A DNA stretch of 64,000 nucleotides from positions 241,329 to 305,328 of the forward strand of contig NZ_AOHO01000055.1 in the NCBI RefSeq assembly GCF_000342005.1, written 5' to 3'. Below the pieces are notes generated by a model, which was not told the origin of the DNA, made no database searches, and saw only the letters and a program-made list of their open reading frames with translations. Shown piece after piece: positions 7,143 to 15,795 of the stretch. Within the stretch, counting starts at the first letter, position 1. Each line of letters opens with the position of its first letter. A program made the position numbers and the translations under genes. The stretch comes from Amycolatopsis decaplanina DSM 44594. GTDB lineage: Bacteria > Actinomycetota > Actinomycetes > Mycobacteriales > Pseudonocardiaceae.

Positions 7143-8596
7143 GCGTCATCAGCCGACGTGCGTTCCTGGGCGCGACCGCACTCAGCGTCCTGGCCGCCTG
7201 CACGGCCACGTCCGGCGCCGACGGCCCGCTCGTCCTGCCCGGTGACCGACGGATCGGGCAGGTCGAGGCAGGCCGCCGGGTGACCGGCCGGATCCGGCCG
7301 GTCACCCTGACCGCGATGGCGGGCCAGGTCGATCTCGGCGGGCCCGTGGTCACCACCTGGACCTACGACGGCGTGTTGCCCGGCCGCGAAATCCGTGCGA
7401 CCGCGGGCGATGTGATCGAGGCCCGGCTGATCAACCGGCTCCCCACGGACACCTCGATCCATTGGCACGGCGTCGCGCTGCGCAACGACATGGACGGCAT
7501 GCCCGGACTCACCCAGCCCCCGATCGCCAGGGGAACCGAGTTCACCTACCGGTTCACCGCCCCAGCACCGGGAACGTACTGGTTCCACCCGCATACGGGA
7601 ACCCAGCTCGACCGTGGCCTGTACGCGCCACTCATCCTCGACGACCCGGACGAACCCGGACGCTACGACACGGAGTGGGTGGTCGTCCTCGACGACTGGA
7701 TCGACGGCACCGGCAGCACTCCCGACGACATCTTCGCCGCGCTCCGCCGGAGTGCCGGACACAGGATGTCCATGCACGGCACGGACGACGCCGGCGACCG
7801 GTCGCTCGGTGGCCACGCCGGAGACGTGACCCACCCCTACCACCTGATCAATGGGCGGATCCCTACCGCACCAGTGACTTTCACCGCAAAACCTCGCCAG
7901 CGGGTGCGGATCAGGTTCATCAACGCCGCCGCCGATACCGCCTTCCGGGTCGCGCTGGGCGGCCATCGCTTGACCGTCACGCACACCGACGGTTACCCGA
8001 TCACGCCGGTGGACACCGACGCGCTGCTGATCGGCATGGGCGAACGCTACGACGTGCTGGCCACGCTCGGCGACGGCGTGTTCCCAGTGGTGGCGCTGGC
8101 CGAAGGCAAGGGCGCCGGCGCCTTCGCGCTCGCGCGTACCGGCGCCGGCGCCCCTCCCGGTCCAGAGTCCCGGCCGCCAGAGCTGGCCGGCACCATCGCC
8201 GGCTATCCGGACTTCGAATCCGCCGCCTCGGTCGCCTTGCCCGCCAAGCCACCCGACGTCGTGCATCGCCTGGCACTCACCGGCGGCATGATGCGCTACG
8301 ACTGGGGCATCGACGGCCGCGCAGGGGACCTCACAACGCGAGAGCGAATCCAGGAAGGACAACGGGTCCGCATCGAGTTCGCCAACACGACCATGATGTG
8401 GCACCCCATGCACGTCCACGGCCATACCGTTCAGCTGAGCGGTCACGGCCCGCGCAAGGACACCGCCATCGTCCTGCCTGGCAAGACCCTCGCCGGTGAA
8501 TTCGACGCCGACAACCCGGGCCAGTGGATGATCCACTGCCACAACGCCTACCACGCCGAAGCCGGCATGACGACCGTGCTCGGCTACCACACCTGA
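7139..8596 (+). CDS. Multicopper oxidase, Tat-exported lipoprotein
   Basis: Oxidises a substrate (often Cu(I) or phenolics) with reduction of O2 to water. The 485-residue protein has all four copper-binding regions: HWHGVALRNDMDG, YWFHPHTGTQLDRGLYAPL, MWHPMHVHGHTVQL and HCHNAYHAEAGM, the last holding the type-1 His-Cys-His-Met set. The N-terminus SRRAFLGATALSVLAAC combines a twin-arginine signal and a lipobox, so it should be exported folded and lipid-anchored. Its start overlaps the DUF2933 gene. Absence of a Met-rich insert argues against a strict CueO type, but copper detoxification is still plausible. Confidence 0.92.
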   Translation: MSVISRRAFLGATALSVLAACTATSGADGPLVLPGDRRIGQVEAGRRVTGRIRPVTLTAMAGQVDLGGPVVTTWTYDGVLPGREIRATAGDVIEARLINRLPTDTSIHWHGVALRNDMDGMPGLTQPPIARGTEFTYRFTAPAPGTYWFHPHTGTQLDRGLYAPLILDDPDEPGRYDTEWVVVLDDWIDGTGSTPDDIFAALRRSAGHRMSMHGTDDAGDRSLGGHAGDVTHPYHLINGRIPTAPVTFTAKPRQRVRIRFINAAADTAFRVALGGHRLTVTHTDGYPITPVDTDALLIGMGERYDVLATLGDGVFPVVALAEGKGAGAFALARTGAGAPPGPESRPPELAGTIAGYPDFESAASVALPAKPPDVVHRLALTGGMMRYDWGIDGRAGDLTTRERIQEGQRVRIEFANTTMMWHPMHVHGHTVQLSGHGPRKDTAIVLPGKTLAGEFDADNPGQWMIHCHNAYHAEAGMTTVLGYHT

Positions 8597-8675
8597 CCGG
8601 CAGGGCCACCGTCACCTCGGGCCCAAGTCGATGTCGTGCACGGCCTGCCCCGAGGCGGCGTCGCCGTGGCCAGGG

Positions 8676-11027
8676 TCATTGGTCTCGGTTTCCCCGTCGT
8701 CCCGCCATCCAGGCCGCGAGTTGCGCACGCTTGCTGAAGCCGAGTTTGGCCAGGCTGCGTTCGACATGCCCCTCGGCGGTGCGCTGGGCGATCACCAGGC
8801 GGGCAGCGATCTCCTTGTTGGACAGGCCTTCCGCGACAAGTTCCGCTACCTGCAGCTCGCGCCGGGTCAACGTCACCGCAGGCGCGCGACTCGCGGGCGC
8901 GGGGAGCGACGCGCGGGTCGTGATGGTCTCATTGTCGCCGAGCGCGTATGCGACCGCTTGGTCCGGGCTCAACTTCTCGCCATCCCGAAAAGCGGTGTGG
9001 AAACCCTGCGCGCGTCGCACGCGCTGCTCGGCGTTCTCGCGATCACTGAGCAAAGAGGTGATTCCGGCCAGCGGCACACCGACCGTGTGCCAGATCGCCG
9101 CCGCCGCTCCGAACAGCCTGGCGGCACGACCGCACCGATGCCCCGCGTCCATCCAGGCCAGTAGCTCCAGACTCCGGCCGATGCCCACCAGGTCGTTGAG
9201 AGCATGGCTGAGCCGCAGGCTCTCCGTCACCTTCGTCCTGGCCGCGCCGTATTCGTTTTGCTTCCACAGCGCGAGACCGTGCACGTACAGCGCATAGGAG
9301 CGGCACCAGCTCTCGCCGACAGCGGAACAGCGTTCGACGCACTCGTCACACAGGGCTTTCGCGTGGTCGAGATCGCCGTGCGCGGCATCGCTTCGCAGGC
9401 AATAACAGAAGGCCAGCATGACCAGCAGGGATACGACACCCACTTTGTCGCCCAGGACACGGTGACGCGTCAGGGCGTCCTCGAACAGGGTCAACGCGCC
9501 CGAGTGGTCCCCCTGTGCCATCGCGGCGCAGGCCGCATAGCGCACGCTATAGGCCAGAGCCGCTTCGTACTGCAACTGTTCGGCCAGAACGCGGCACTCC
9601 CGCAGCGCGGCGGCCGCCCCGGTAAAGTCACCCCGGGTCTGGGCAGCCCACCCGGCGATCCACAAGGCTTTCGCGCGGATCGGCGTCGGCTCGGGAGCGA
9701 GCGCTAGTGCGTGGGTCAACCAGTGATGGCCTTCACTCACCGCGCCGCAGGCGATCCAGTAGGTCCACAATGCGGCGACCATGGCGAGACCGACCTGGTG
9801 TTCGCCCGGCTCGGTGAGACAGAAGTCCAGTGCGATCCGCACATTCGCGTGGTCGAGGCGCAGCCGCTCGCATCCGGCGACCTGGTCCGGCCCGAGCCAT
9901 CCGGCCTCGACCCGCGCCACGAGCCCGTGATAGTAGTCCCGATGCCGTCGGCTCAGTCCCGGTTCCTCGCCGGTGCCGCGCAGCATTTCGCGCCCATACA
10001 GGCGGAGGGTTTCCAGCATCCGGTAGTGGACCGACCGGCGGCGGCCCACCTCGGTGAGGATCGACTTGTCCACCAGCGCGGCCATCAGATCGATCACGCT
10101 CGACCGTTCGATACCACCTCCGGCACAGACCGCTTCCGCGGCGTCGAGGTCGAACCCATCGGCGAACACCGAAACGCGGGCCCACAGAATCCGTTCCAGC
10201 ACCGTGCACTGGGCGAAGGTCCAGTCGATCGAAGCCCGCAGTGTCTGGTGCCGGGGCACCGAACGGCTACCCCCGACGAGGAGCCTGAACCGATCGTCCA
10301 ACCGCCGCAGAATCTGCTCCGGTGCCAGCACCCGTATCCGGGTCGCCGCGAGCTCGACGGCCAGCGGAAGCCCGTCCAGCCGATGACAGATCCGGGCGAT
10401 CGTCGCCCGCGTGGCGGCATCGGGCTCGAAATCGGGCAGGACGGCCGCCGCTCGCTCAACGAACAGACGCACCGATTCGACCCGGCACAGCTCCTCCGGC
10501 CCGGGCATGTGGTCAGGGTCCGGGGCCGGTAACGGAGGCACCTGAAAGACTCGTTCCCCTGTCGTGCACAGGGTGTGCCGGCTGGTGGCCAGGATCCGCA
10601 GCCCGGGCGCCACCGCGAGCAGTTCGGCGGCCAGCCTGGCACACGCGTCTCGCAGGTGCTCGCAGTTGTCCAGCACCAGCAGCAGCCGCTTGGCCGCAAG
10701 TACCCCAGCCAAGGCGGCCAAAGGTGACCGAGCCGAATAGTCGCGGACCCCCAACGCATCCGCGACCGTCTGCTCCAGCAGCGCCGGATCCCCCAGGGCG
10801 GCGAGCTCGACGAACCACACCCCGTCCGGGAACACCCGCCGGACCTTTTCGGCCACCTGCAACGCCAGTCGCGTCTTGCCCACCCCGCCCAGACCGGTCA
10901 ACGTCACCAAGCGAAAAGCGGTCAAGTCCCGCTGCACCTGGAGCAGCTCATCGCGGCGCCCGACGAAACTGCTCACTTCGACCGGCATGCTGCCCAGGCG
11001 CTTCAGTGCAGGACCCACACCGGACAA
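8676..11027 (-). CDS. NB-ARC ATPase / LuxR-type transcriptional regulator
   Basis: The 783-residue regulator has three parts. An STAND/NB-ARC ATPase lies near the N-terminus (Walker A GLGGVGKTRLALQ, Walker B LLLVLDNCEHL, then LATSRHTL and GLPLAVELAA). A helical-repeat region covers about residues 360-680. A C-terminal LuxR helix-turn-helix reads LTRRELQVAELVAEGLSNKE and IAARLVIAQRTAEGHV. Such proteins are ATP-dependent activators with an unknown ligand. The gene is divergent from the MEDS genes (145-bp gap) and could control itself, those genes or neither; no operator is evident. Confidence 0.9.
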   Translation of the reverse strand: MSGVGPALKRLGSMPVEVSSFVGRRDELLQVQRDLTAFRLVTLTGLGGVGKTRLALQVAEKVRRVFPDGVWFVELAALGDPALLEQTVADALGVRDYSARSPLAALAGVLAAKRLLLVLDNCEHLRDACARLAAELLAVAPGLRILATSRHTLCTTGERVFQVPPLPAPDPDHMPGPEELCRVESVRLFVERAAAVLPDFEPDAATRATIARICHRLDGLPLAVELAATRIRVLAPEQILRRLDDRFRLLVGGSRSVPRHQTLRASIDWTFAQCTVLERILWARVSVFADGFDLDAAEAVCAGGGIERSSVIDLMAALVDKSILTEVGRRRSVHYRMLETLRLYGREMLRGTGEEPGLSRRHRDYYHGLVARVEAGWLGPDQVAGCERLRLDHANVRIALDFCLTEPGEHQVGLAMVAALWTYWIACGAVSEGHHWLTHALALAPEPTPIRAKALWIAGWAAQTRGDFTGAAAALRECRVLAEQLQYEAALAYSVRYAACAAMAQGDHSGALTLFEDALTRHRVLGDKVGVVSLLVMLAFCYCLRSDAAHGDLDHAKALCDECVERCSAVGESWCRSYALYVHGLALWKQNEYGAARTKVTESLRLSHALNDLVGIGRSLELLAWMDAGHRCGRAARLFGAAAAIWHTVGVPLAGITSLLSDRENAEQRVRRAQGFHTAFRDGEKLSPDQAVAYALGDNETITTRASLPAPASRAPAVTLTRRELQVAELVAEGLSNKEIAARLVIAQRTAEGHVERSLAKLGFSKRAQLAAWMAGRRGNRDQ

Positions 11028-11172
11028 GTTAGCCCAAAGTTCGCCTTACCCGAGCAAAACATCGGCGAGAAGCCTTGGCGCATGTCCGCCAATGCCCATC
11101 CATGGACAACGCGCACCGTCGGTCGCGGCCTACGATTAGTGCTTCTCCGACCTCATGTGAGGAGAGGGAATC

Positions 11173-12045
11173 ATGGTCAGGCCATGGGTGACAGGAGATC
11201 ACGTGTGCATCTGGTACGACACCGACCACGAATACCGGCGACTGGCGCAACTGCACTTCCTCGCCGCGGTGGAACAGGGCCAGAAGATCACCTACCTCAC
11301 CAACTGCGCTTCTCCCGAGACGCTTTTCACCTGGTTGTCACTGACCGGAGCGGAATTGGACGCGTTGACCCGGCGAGAACAGCTCGTCATCTCGTCCGCC
11401 GACGAGTTCTACCGGGCGGAAGAGGGGTTCGAGGCGGATCGTGTGATCAGCCGGCTGCAAGCCGAGACCACCGCGGCGACACGTGCCGGTTACCTGGGTC
11501 TGCATATCTGTGCGGATATGACCTGGGCCTCACATGTGCTCCCGGACAGCGAGCTTTTTCTGGCCTACGAGAGGCAGATCACGGAACTGACCACCACGGG
11601 CGAATTGCCGACCTTGACGGGATTCTGTCATTACGACCGGCGGCAGTTCACGAATGAGCAACTGGACGTCGTGCGCCAGGCCCATTCCACGGCGCTGACC
11701 GCCGAACAGGCCGCACAGCGAGAACCCCTGTTGCGGACGGCGCCGTTGGAAGGACGATGCGGGTTGCGGCTGTCCGGTGAGATCGACCGGTCGAACCTCG
11801 CCGAGTTCGCCGCGACACTGGAAGCGGCATACCGCGACGACGACGATTTCCATCTGGATGTCGGAGAACTGCGCTATGTCGATGTCGCCACCGTCCGGCT
11901 TCTCGCCGACACCGCGGCCAACCTCCGCAACGGGTACCGGTTCGTTCTGCGATCACCGGGACCCATCATCCGCACGATCCTGCGGAACTACGGCTGGGAC
12001 CAGTTGCCGTCGCTGACATCGGAGGCCACCGAGGAGGCGTCGTGA
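11173..12045 (+). CDS. MEDS-STAS protein (anti-sigma factor antagonist-like)
   Basis: The first roughly 180 of 290 residues match the MEDS sensory domain (DHVCIWYDTDHEYRRLAQLHFL, then LHICADMTWA and LTGFCHYDRRQF). The C-terminal 90 form a STAS domain (CGLRLSGEIDRSNLAEFAAT, then DDFHLDVGELRYVDVATVRL), with the DxxxVDxxxxxxL motif where an anti-sigma antagonist carries its phosphorylatable Ser/Thr (here Ala-Thr). It starts at ATG 11173 after GGAGAGGGAATC. It is followed one base later by a MEDS-HATPase gene, implying that the pair works as a partner switch that senses an unknown signal. Confidence 0.85.
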   Translation: MVRPWVTGDHVCIWYDTDHEYRRLAQLHFLAAVEQGQKITYLTNCASPETLFTWLSLTGAELDALTRREQLVISSADEFYRAEEGFEADRVISRLQAETTAATRAGYLGLHICADMTWASHVLPDSELFLAYERQITELTTTGELPTLTGFCHYDRRQFTNEQLDVVRQAHSTALTAEQAAQREPLLRTAPLEGRCGLRLSGEIDRSNLAEFAATLEAAYRDDDDFHLDVGELRYVDVATVRLLADTAANLRNGYRFVLRSPGPIIRTILRNYGWDQLPSLTSEATEEAS

Positions 12046-12046
12046 G

Positions 12047-13081
12047 ATGAGCGCGCAGGAAAGCCCGGCCGTCGGCGCGTCATTCGTGCATCAGGCCTGT
12101 ATTTACAGCTCTGACGCGGAATTCCTCGACATGGCGATACCTTTCATCGAAGACGGGCTGGCACGCGAGGAAGCCACGCTGGCCGTGACGACGCCGAACA
12201 ACATCGAGATGCTCAGCGGCACGCTCGGCGCGGACGCCGGCCGGGTCCACTTCGTCGACGCATACGGCTGGTACCGCCGCCCTGCGGCGACGTTGCTCGG
12301 TTACCACGACTATTACGCGGCCCGCCACGCCGAGTGCCCAGGGCACGTACGCATCATCGGCGAACCGATCTGGACCGGACGGTCGGACCGCGAGACCGTC
12401 GAGTGGAGGCGATACGAGTCGATACTGAACGTGGCCTTCGCGGCATCGGCGGCCTGGATCGTATGCCCGTACGACGCCCGGGTGCTGGCCCCGCCCATCG
12501 TCGCCGACGCCCTGCGCACTCACCCCGCTCGATTGACCGGGCGCGAGGCGAGCCCATGCTCCGACTATCTCGACCCCTCGATCTTCGTCGACACCGGCGA
12601 CGAGAGCCCGCTGCCGGCTCCCCCGCCGGATGCCGCGGTACTGCCCTTCATGGGCGACTTGTCCAGCGTGCGGCGGTTCGTCGCCGCGCACGCTGCGCTG
12701 CACGGGCTGCCTGGACAACGGGCCACCCTGCTCTCAGCAGCGGTCGGCGAGGTCAGCAACCACGTCGTGCAGCACGGAAGCGGCCGCGCGACCATCCGGC
12801 TGTGGACGGAATCCGGGAGCATCGTGTGCGACGTCCATGAACCTGCCGGGCGCATCACCGACCCGTTCCTCGGCTACCTGCCACCCACGCTCGACCCGGC
12901 ACCAGGCGACGGCCTGTGGCTCACCCGCCAGCTCTGCCACCTGGTCGAGACCCGATCCGGATACCACGGTGCCACGGTTCGCCTGCGCGTGTCCGGCCCG
13001 CGGGCCGTGACCGCCTCTGATGCCGACGTATTTCGGGGCGGCTCCACGTCGAGGGGGAGGGGACGTGGAGCCGCCCCCTGA
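12047..13081 (+). CDS. MEDS-HATPase protein (anti-sigma factor kinase-like)
   Basis: The 344-residue protein has an N-terminal MEDS domain (FVHQACIYSSDAEFLDMAIPF, then RIIGEPIWTGRS and WIVCPYDARVL). Its C-terminal HATPase_c2 domain is of the RsbW/SpoIIAB kind: N-box AAVGEVSNHVVQHGSG and a glycine motif around PAPGDGLWLTRQLC. It probably binds or phosphorylates the STAS partner encoded just upstream. Oddity: the last 15 codons and the stop lie in a strong hairpin (13035-13077), so the C-terminal tail GGSTSRGRGRGAAP is encoded by the terminator and is probably not functional protein. Confidence 0.85.
   Translation: MSAQESPAVGASFVHQACIYSSDAEFLDMAIPFIEDGLAREEATLAVTTPNNIEMLSGTLGADAGRVHFVDAYGWYRRPAATLLGYHDYYAARHAECPGHVRIIGEPIWTGRSDRETVEWRRYESILNVAFAASAAWIVCPYDARVLAPPIVADALRTHPARLTGREASPCSDYLDPSIFVDTGDESPLPAPPPDAAVLPFMGDLSSVRRFVAAHAALHGLPGQRATLLSAAVGEVSNHVVQHGSGRATIRLWTESGSIVCDVHEPAGRITDPFLGYLPPTLDPAPGDGLWLTRQLCHLVETRSGYHGATVRLRVSGPRAVTASDADVFRGGSTSRGRGRGAAP
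13035..13077 (+). terminator. Hairpin inside the 3' end of the MEDS-HATPase gene
   Basis: GGGGCGGCTCCACGTC pairs perfectly with GACGTGGAGCCGCCCC (16 bp) around an 11-base purine loop. It ends one base before the stop codon, with no long T-run. It is placed to end transcription of the MEDS operon and to separate it from the convergent FxsT-type gene. Confidence 0.75.
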
Positions 13082-13156
13082 ATCCTGGCACGATCACCGG
13101 CCCACGTCAGTGTTCTTGACCGAAGTGGTGGTGGTTCAGTCGCCGACCGGGTTGAG

Positions 13157-15700
13157 TCACATCAGGATCGGGTCGATGTCGCAGTTGGCGCGGGCGCCGC
13201 GGCCGGCCGCCTGCGTTCCCGGGTGGGCCTCGCCCAAGATCCGGCGGTACCGCGCCAGGATCGGGGCGCTGAACGGCGCGGCCTCGTCCGTCCGGCCGAG
13301 CGCGGCCAGGTCCAGGCCGAGGTTGAACGACGCGGCCAGGACCGTGGGATGGTCCTCGCCGAGCACCTGCGTGCCCCGCTCGACCGCGTCCCGTCCCAGC
13401 TCGACCGCCCGGTCGAGCTCCCCCAGTTCCGACAGATCACTCGCCAGGTTGATCGTGGCGATGACGGCATAGGGATGATCCGGGCCGATGATGGCCCGGA
13501 ACTGCTCGAGCGCCCGCTCGTCAAGCACACGCGCGGCCGCGGCATCCCCCTGCAGCCTCAAGGTCACCGCGAGGTCGGCATTGGCCGCCAACGTGTGCGG
13601 ATGATGCTCGCCCAGACCACGCCGATACCGCTCGAAGGTCTCCTCACCGAGCTTCCTGGCCGCGGCCAGATCACCCGAGTGACGGAGATCGATCGAATGG
13701 GCCAGCGCGGAGGCCATCGTCGTGCCGTGGTCGTCGCCGTAGGCGAGCCGGAACCTCTTGAGCACGTCCGTGGACAGGCTCAGCGCCCCGGGGTGGTCCC
13801 CGTCCTTCCTCCTGGCCACCGCGAGCAGCAGCGAGTTGCCCGCCGAGTCCAGCTGATCCGCGCCGAAACGGGCGATGAAATTCTCCGTCAGCCGCTCCTG
13901 CTGAATTCGCGCCTGCCCGTACTCACCCGCCTCCCGCAGATCCACGTTCCGCGCGCTGTTGACACTGAACGTGCGGACATGATCACGGCCGAGGACCTCG
14001 ATCCGCCGCCGCAGCGTGTCCTGATCCAGCTCCAGCGCCTCCCGATACGCGCCGCCCAGCCGGAGACTGATCGCGTGCTGATACGCCGCGTGCAACGTCT
14101 CCGGATCATCCTCCCCGAACATCCGCTTGGCCTTGTGCAGGATCTCCTCACTCAGCTTCGTCGCCGCAGCGAAATCACCCTGCGCCCGCAGATCGATCGT
14201 GATGTTCCGCTGCAGCGCGAACGTCTCCTCGTTCTCCTCACCCGAAATCTGCAGACGCAACGCGAGCGTGCGCTGATTCAGCTCCGCCGCCTCCGCATAC
14301 CGGCCGATCGCCCACAAATACAACCCCAGCCTCGACGACACCTCCAGCGTCTGTGGATGCGTCGGACCCAGCACATCGGTGAACCGCTTCCGCGCCTCCA
14401 AACCCAGCCGCGCCGCCTCCTCATGATCCCCATACTCGAACAGATACCGCATCAGATTGATATAAAGCTGACGCGGCCAATCATTATCACAATCCAGCAC
14501 ATTCGCCGCATACGCATGCGGCAGCAGCTCGCGGTAGCGCGACCAGTGCCTGCTGGACTCGGGATCATTCGGATCCAGCGCGGCCAGCAACTGATGCGCA
14601 CCATGCTGCATCCGCGCATGCACCTGCCGCGCCATCACCCGATTACGCAACACCAACTGCACCAACCGGTGCAACTGCAACGTGTTGTTACCATGATCGA
14701 TCTTCGCCAGACCATACCGGTTGATGTCACGAATCGCCCGCGCCAGCTTGATCGGATCCCGCAACGCCGCATCCAGCTCCGGCGAGATCGACACCCGATT
14801 CACCCCGGTCAGCAGATCACGCGAAATCGGCTCCGGCGAAAAGAACGCACAAATATGCAAAATCTGATGAGCCGCCGGATTACGCGTCTTCAACTCCTCG
14901 AACGAAACATTCCACGCCGCGGCGACGGTGTCGAGAATCTCCTCCACCGACTCGTCGAACAGGCGCAGGTACTCCTGCACCGGCATCCCGGTCACCGCGC
15001 GCCAGGCCGCCGCCTGCTCCACGGCCAACGGCAGATCCCCGAGCTTCTCGGCGAGTTCGTCGGCGTCGGCCGGGTCGATCTCCGGACCCCGGCGGCCGAG
15101 CAGCTCGACGCTTTCCTCGCGTTTGAACACCGCCAATTCCAGCGGACGTGCGATACCCGCCCAGTCGGAGCTCCGCGAGGTGACCAGGATTTCGCCGGGA
15201 CCGTTGCGCGGAAAGAACGGCAACACGGTCTCCGCGCTCTCCGCGGCGTCGAACACCAGAAGCCAGCGACGGAACGGCCGTCCGGTCCGCAGCGCCTCGA
15301 TCACGGCAGGCACCGCGGTATTCACCTCGGACGCACCTGTGACACCAAGGATACCGGCCAGTTCCGTCAGACTGGCGCGGATCTGGGTGGTGTGCGCCGC
15401 ATTGATCCACCATACGAGGTCGTAATCCTGGAGATGCCGATAGATGTACTCGGTGGCGATCTGGGTCTTGCCGATACCGCCGAGACCGTGCAACGCCGAC
15501 CGGAGCACAGCCGTCGTACCGCTGTTCAGCCGTTTGGCCAGTTGCTTCAAGAGCTCGCCACGACCGGTGAAAATGGGATTGCGTGGCGGGACATTACCGA
15601 ACACCCAAGGCGGATCGTCCGCCTGACGGGCCGGAAAACTGCCTGCCACGTCCGATGTCGTGCACGTCGAGGCAGTGGGACGTTCGGCAGTCTCAGGCAT
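13157..15700 (-). CDS. FxSxx-COOH-system-type NB-ARC/tetratricopeptide protein (FxsT-like)
   Basis: This 847-residue protein begins with a short leader, then WVFGNVPPRNPIFTGRGELL and an NB-ARC ATPase (Walker A LGGIGKTQIATEYIYRH, WLLVFDAAE, ILVTSRSSDW, LPLAVEQAAAW). It continues with about ten tetratricopeptide repeats of the LGEDHPxTL type and ends RANCDIDPILM. This build and ending match the proteins annotated as FxSxx-COOH system tetratricopeptide repeat proteins. No FxsA-like peptide or radical SAM FxsB partner is visible in the window, so it is either an orphan or serves another purpose. It lies downstream of the lasso ABC gene on the same strand, 95 bp away. Confidence 0.8.
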   Translation of the reverse strand: MPETAERPTASTCTTSDVAGSFPARQADDPPWVFGNVPPRNPIFTGRGELLKQLAKRLNSGTTAVLRSALHGLGGIGKTQIATEYIYRHLQDYDLVWWINAAHTTQIRASLTELAGILGVTGASEVNTAVPAVIEALRTGRPFRRWLLVFDAAESAETVLPFFPRNGPGEILVTSRSSDWAGIARPLELAVFKREESVELLGRRGPEIDPADADELAEKLGDLPLAVEQAAAWRAVTGMPVQEYLRLFDESVEEILDTVAAAWNVSFEELKTRNPAAHQILHICAFFSPEPISRDLLTGVNRVSISPELDAALRDPIKLARAIRDINRYGLAKIDHGNNTLQLHRLVQLVLRNRVMARQVHARMQHGAHQLLAALDPNDPESSRHWSRYRELLPHAYAANVLDCDNDWPRQLYINLMRYLFEYGDHEEAARLGLEARKRFTDVLGPTHPQTLEVSSRLGLYLWAIGRYAEAAELNQRTLALRLQISGEENEETFALQRNITIDLRAQGDFAAATKLSEEILHKAKRMFGEDDPETLHAAYQHAISLRLGGAYREALELDQDTLRRRIEVLGRDHVRTFSVNSARNVDLREAGEYGQARIQQERLTENFIARFGADQLDSAGNSLLLAVARRKDGDHPGALSLSTDVLKRFRLAYGDDHGTTMASALAHSIDLRHSGDLAAARKLGEETFERYRRGLGEHHPHTLAANADLAVTLRLQGDAAAARVLDERALEQFRAIIGPDHPYAVIATINLASDLSELGELDRAVELGRDAVERGTQVLGEDHPTVLAASFNLGLDLAALGRTDEAAPFSAPILARYRRILGEAHPGTQAAGRGARANCDIDPILM

Positions 15701-15795
15701 CTTGGGCTCACAGTCTTGCTTGATTCAAATTCGGGTACGACCCGTGACGCGGTTGGCGTTCCAGGCCGATCACAGGACTCTTTCTTCGCTCTCCA

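Noticed and set aside
7118..8590. 490-residue minus-strand open frame
   Set aside because: Shadow of the multicopper oxidase gene; Gly/Val/His-rich composition without motifs.
13082..15795. FxsA-like peptide ending FxSxx near the FxsT-type gene
   Set aside because: Short frames on both sides were read; none ends in the required motif.
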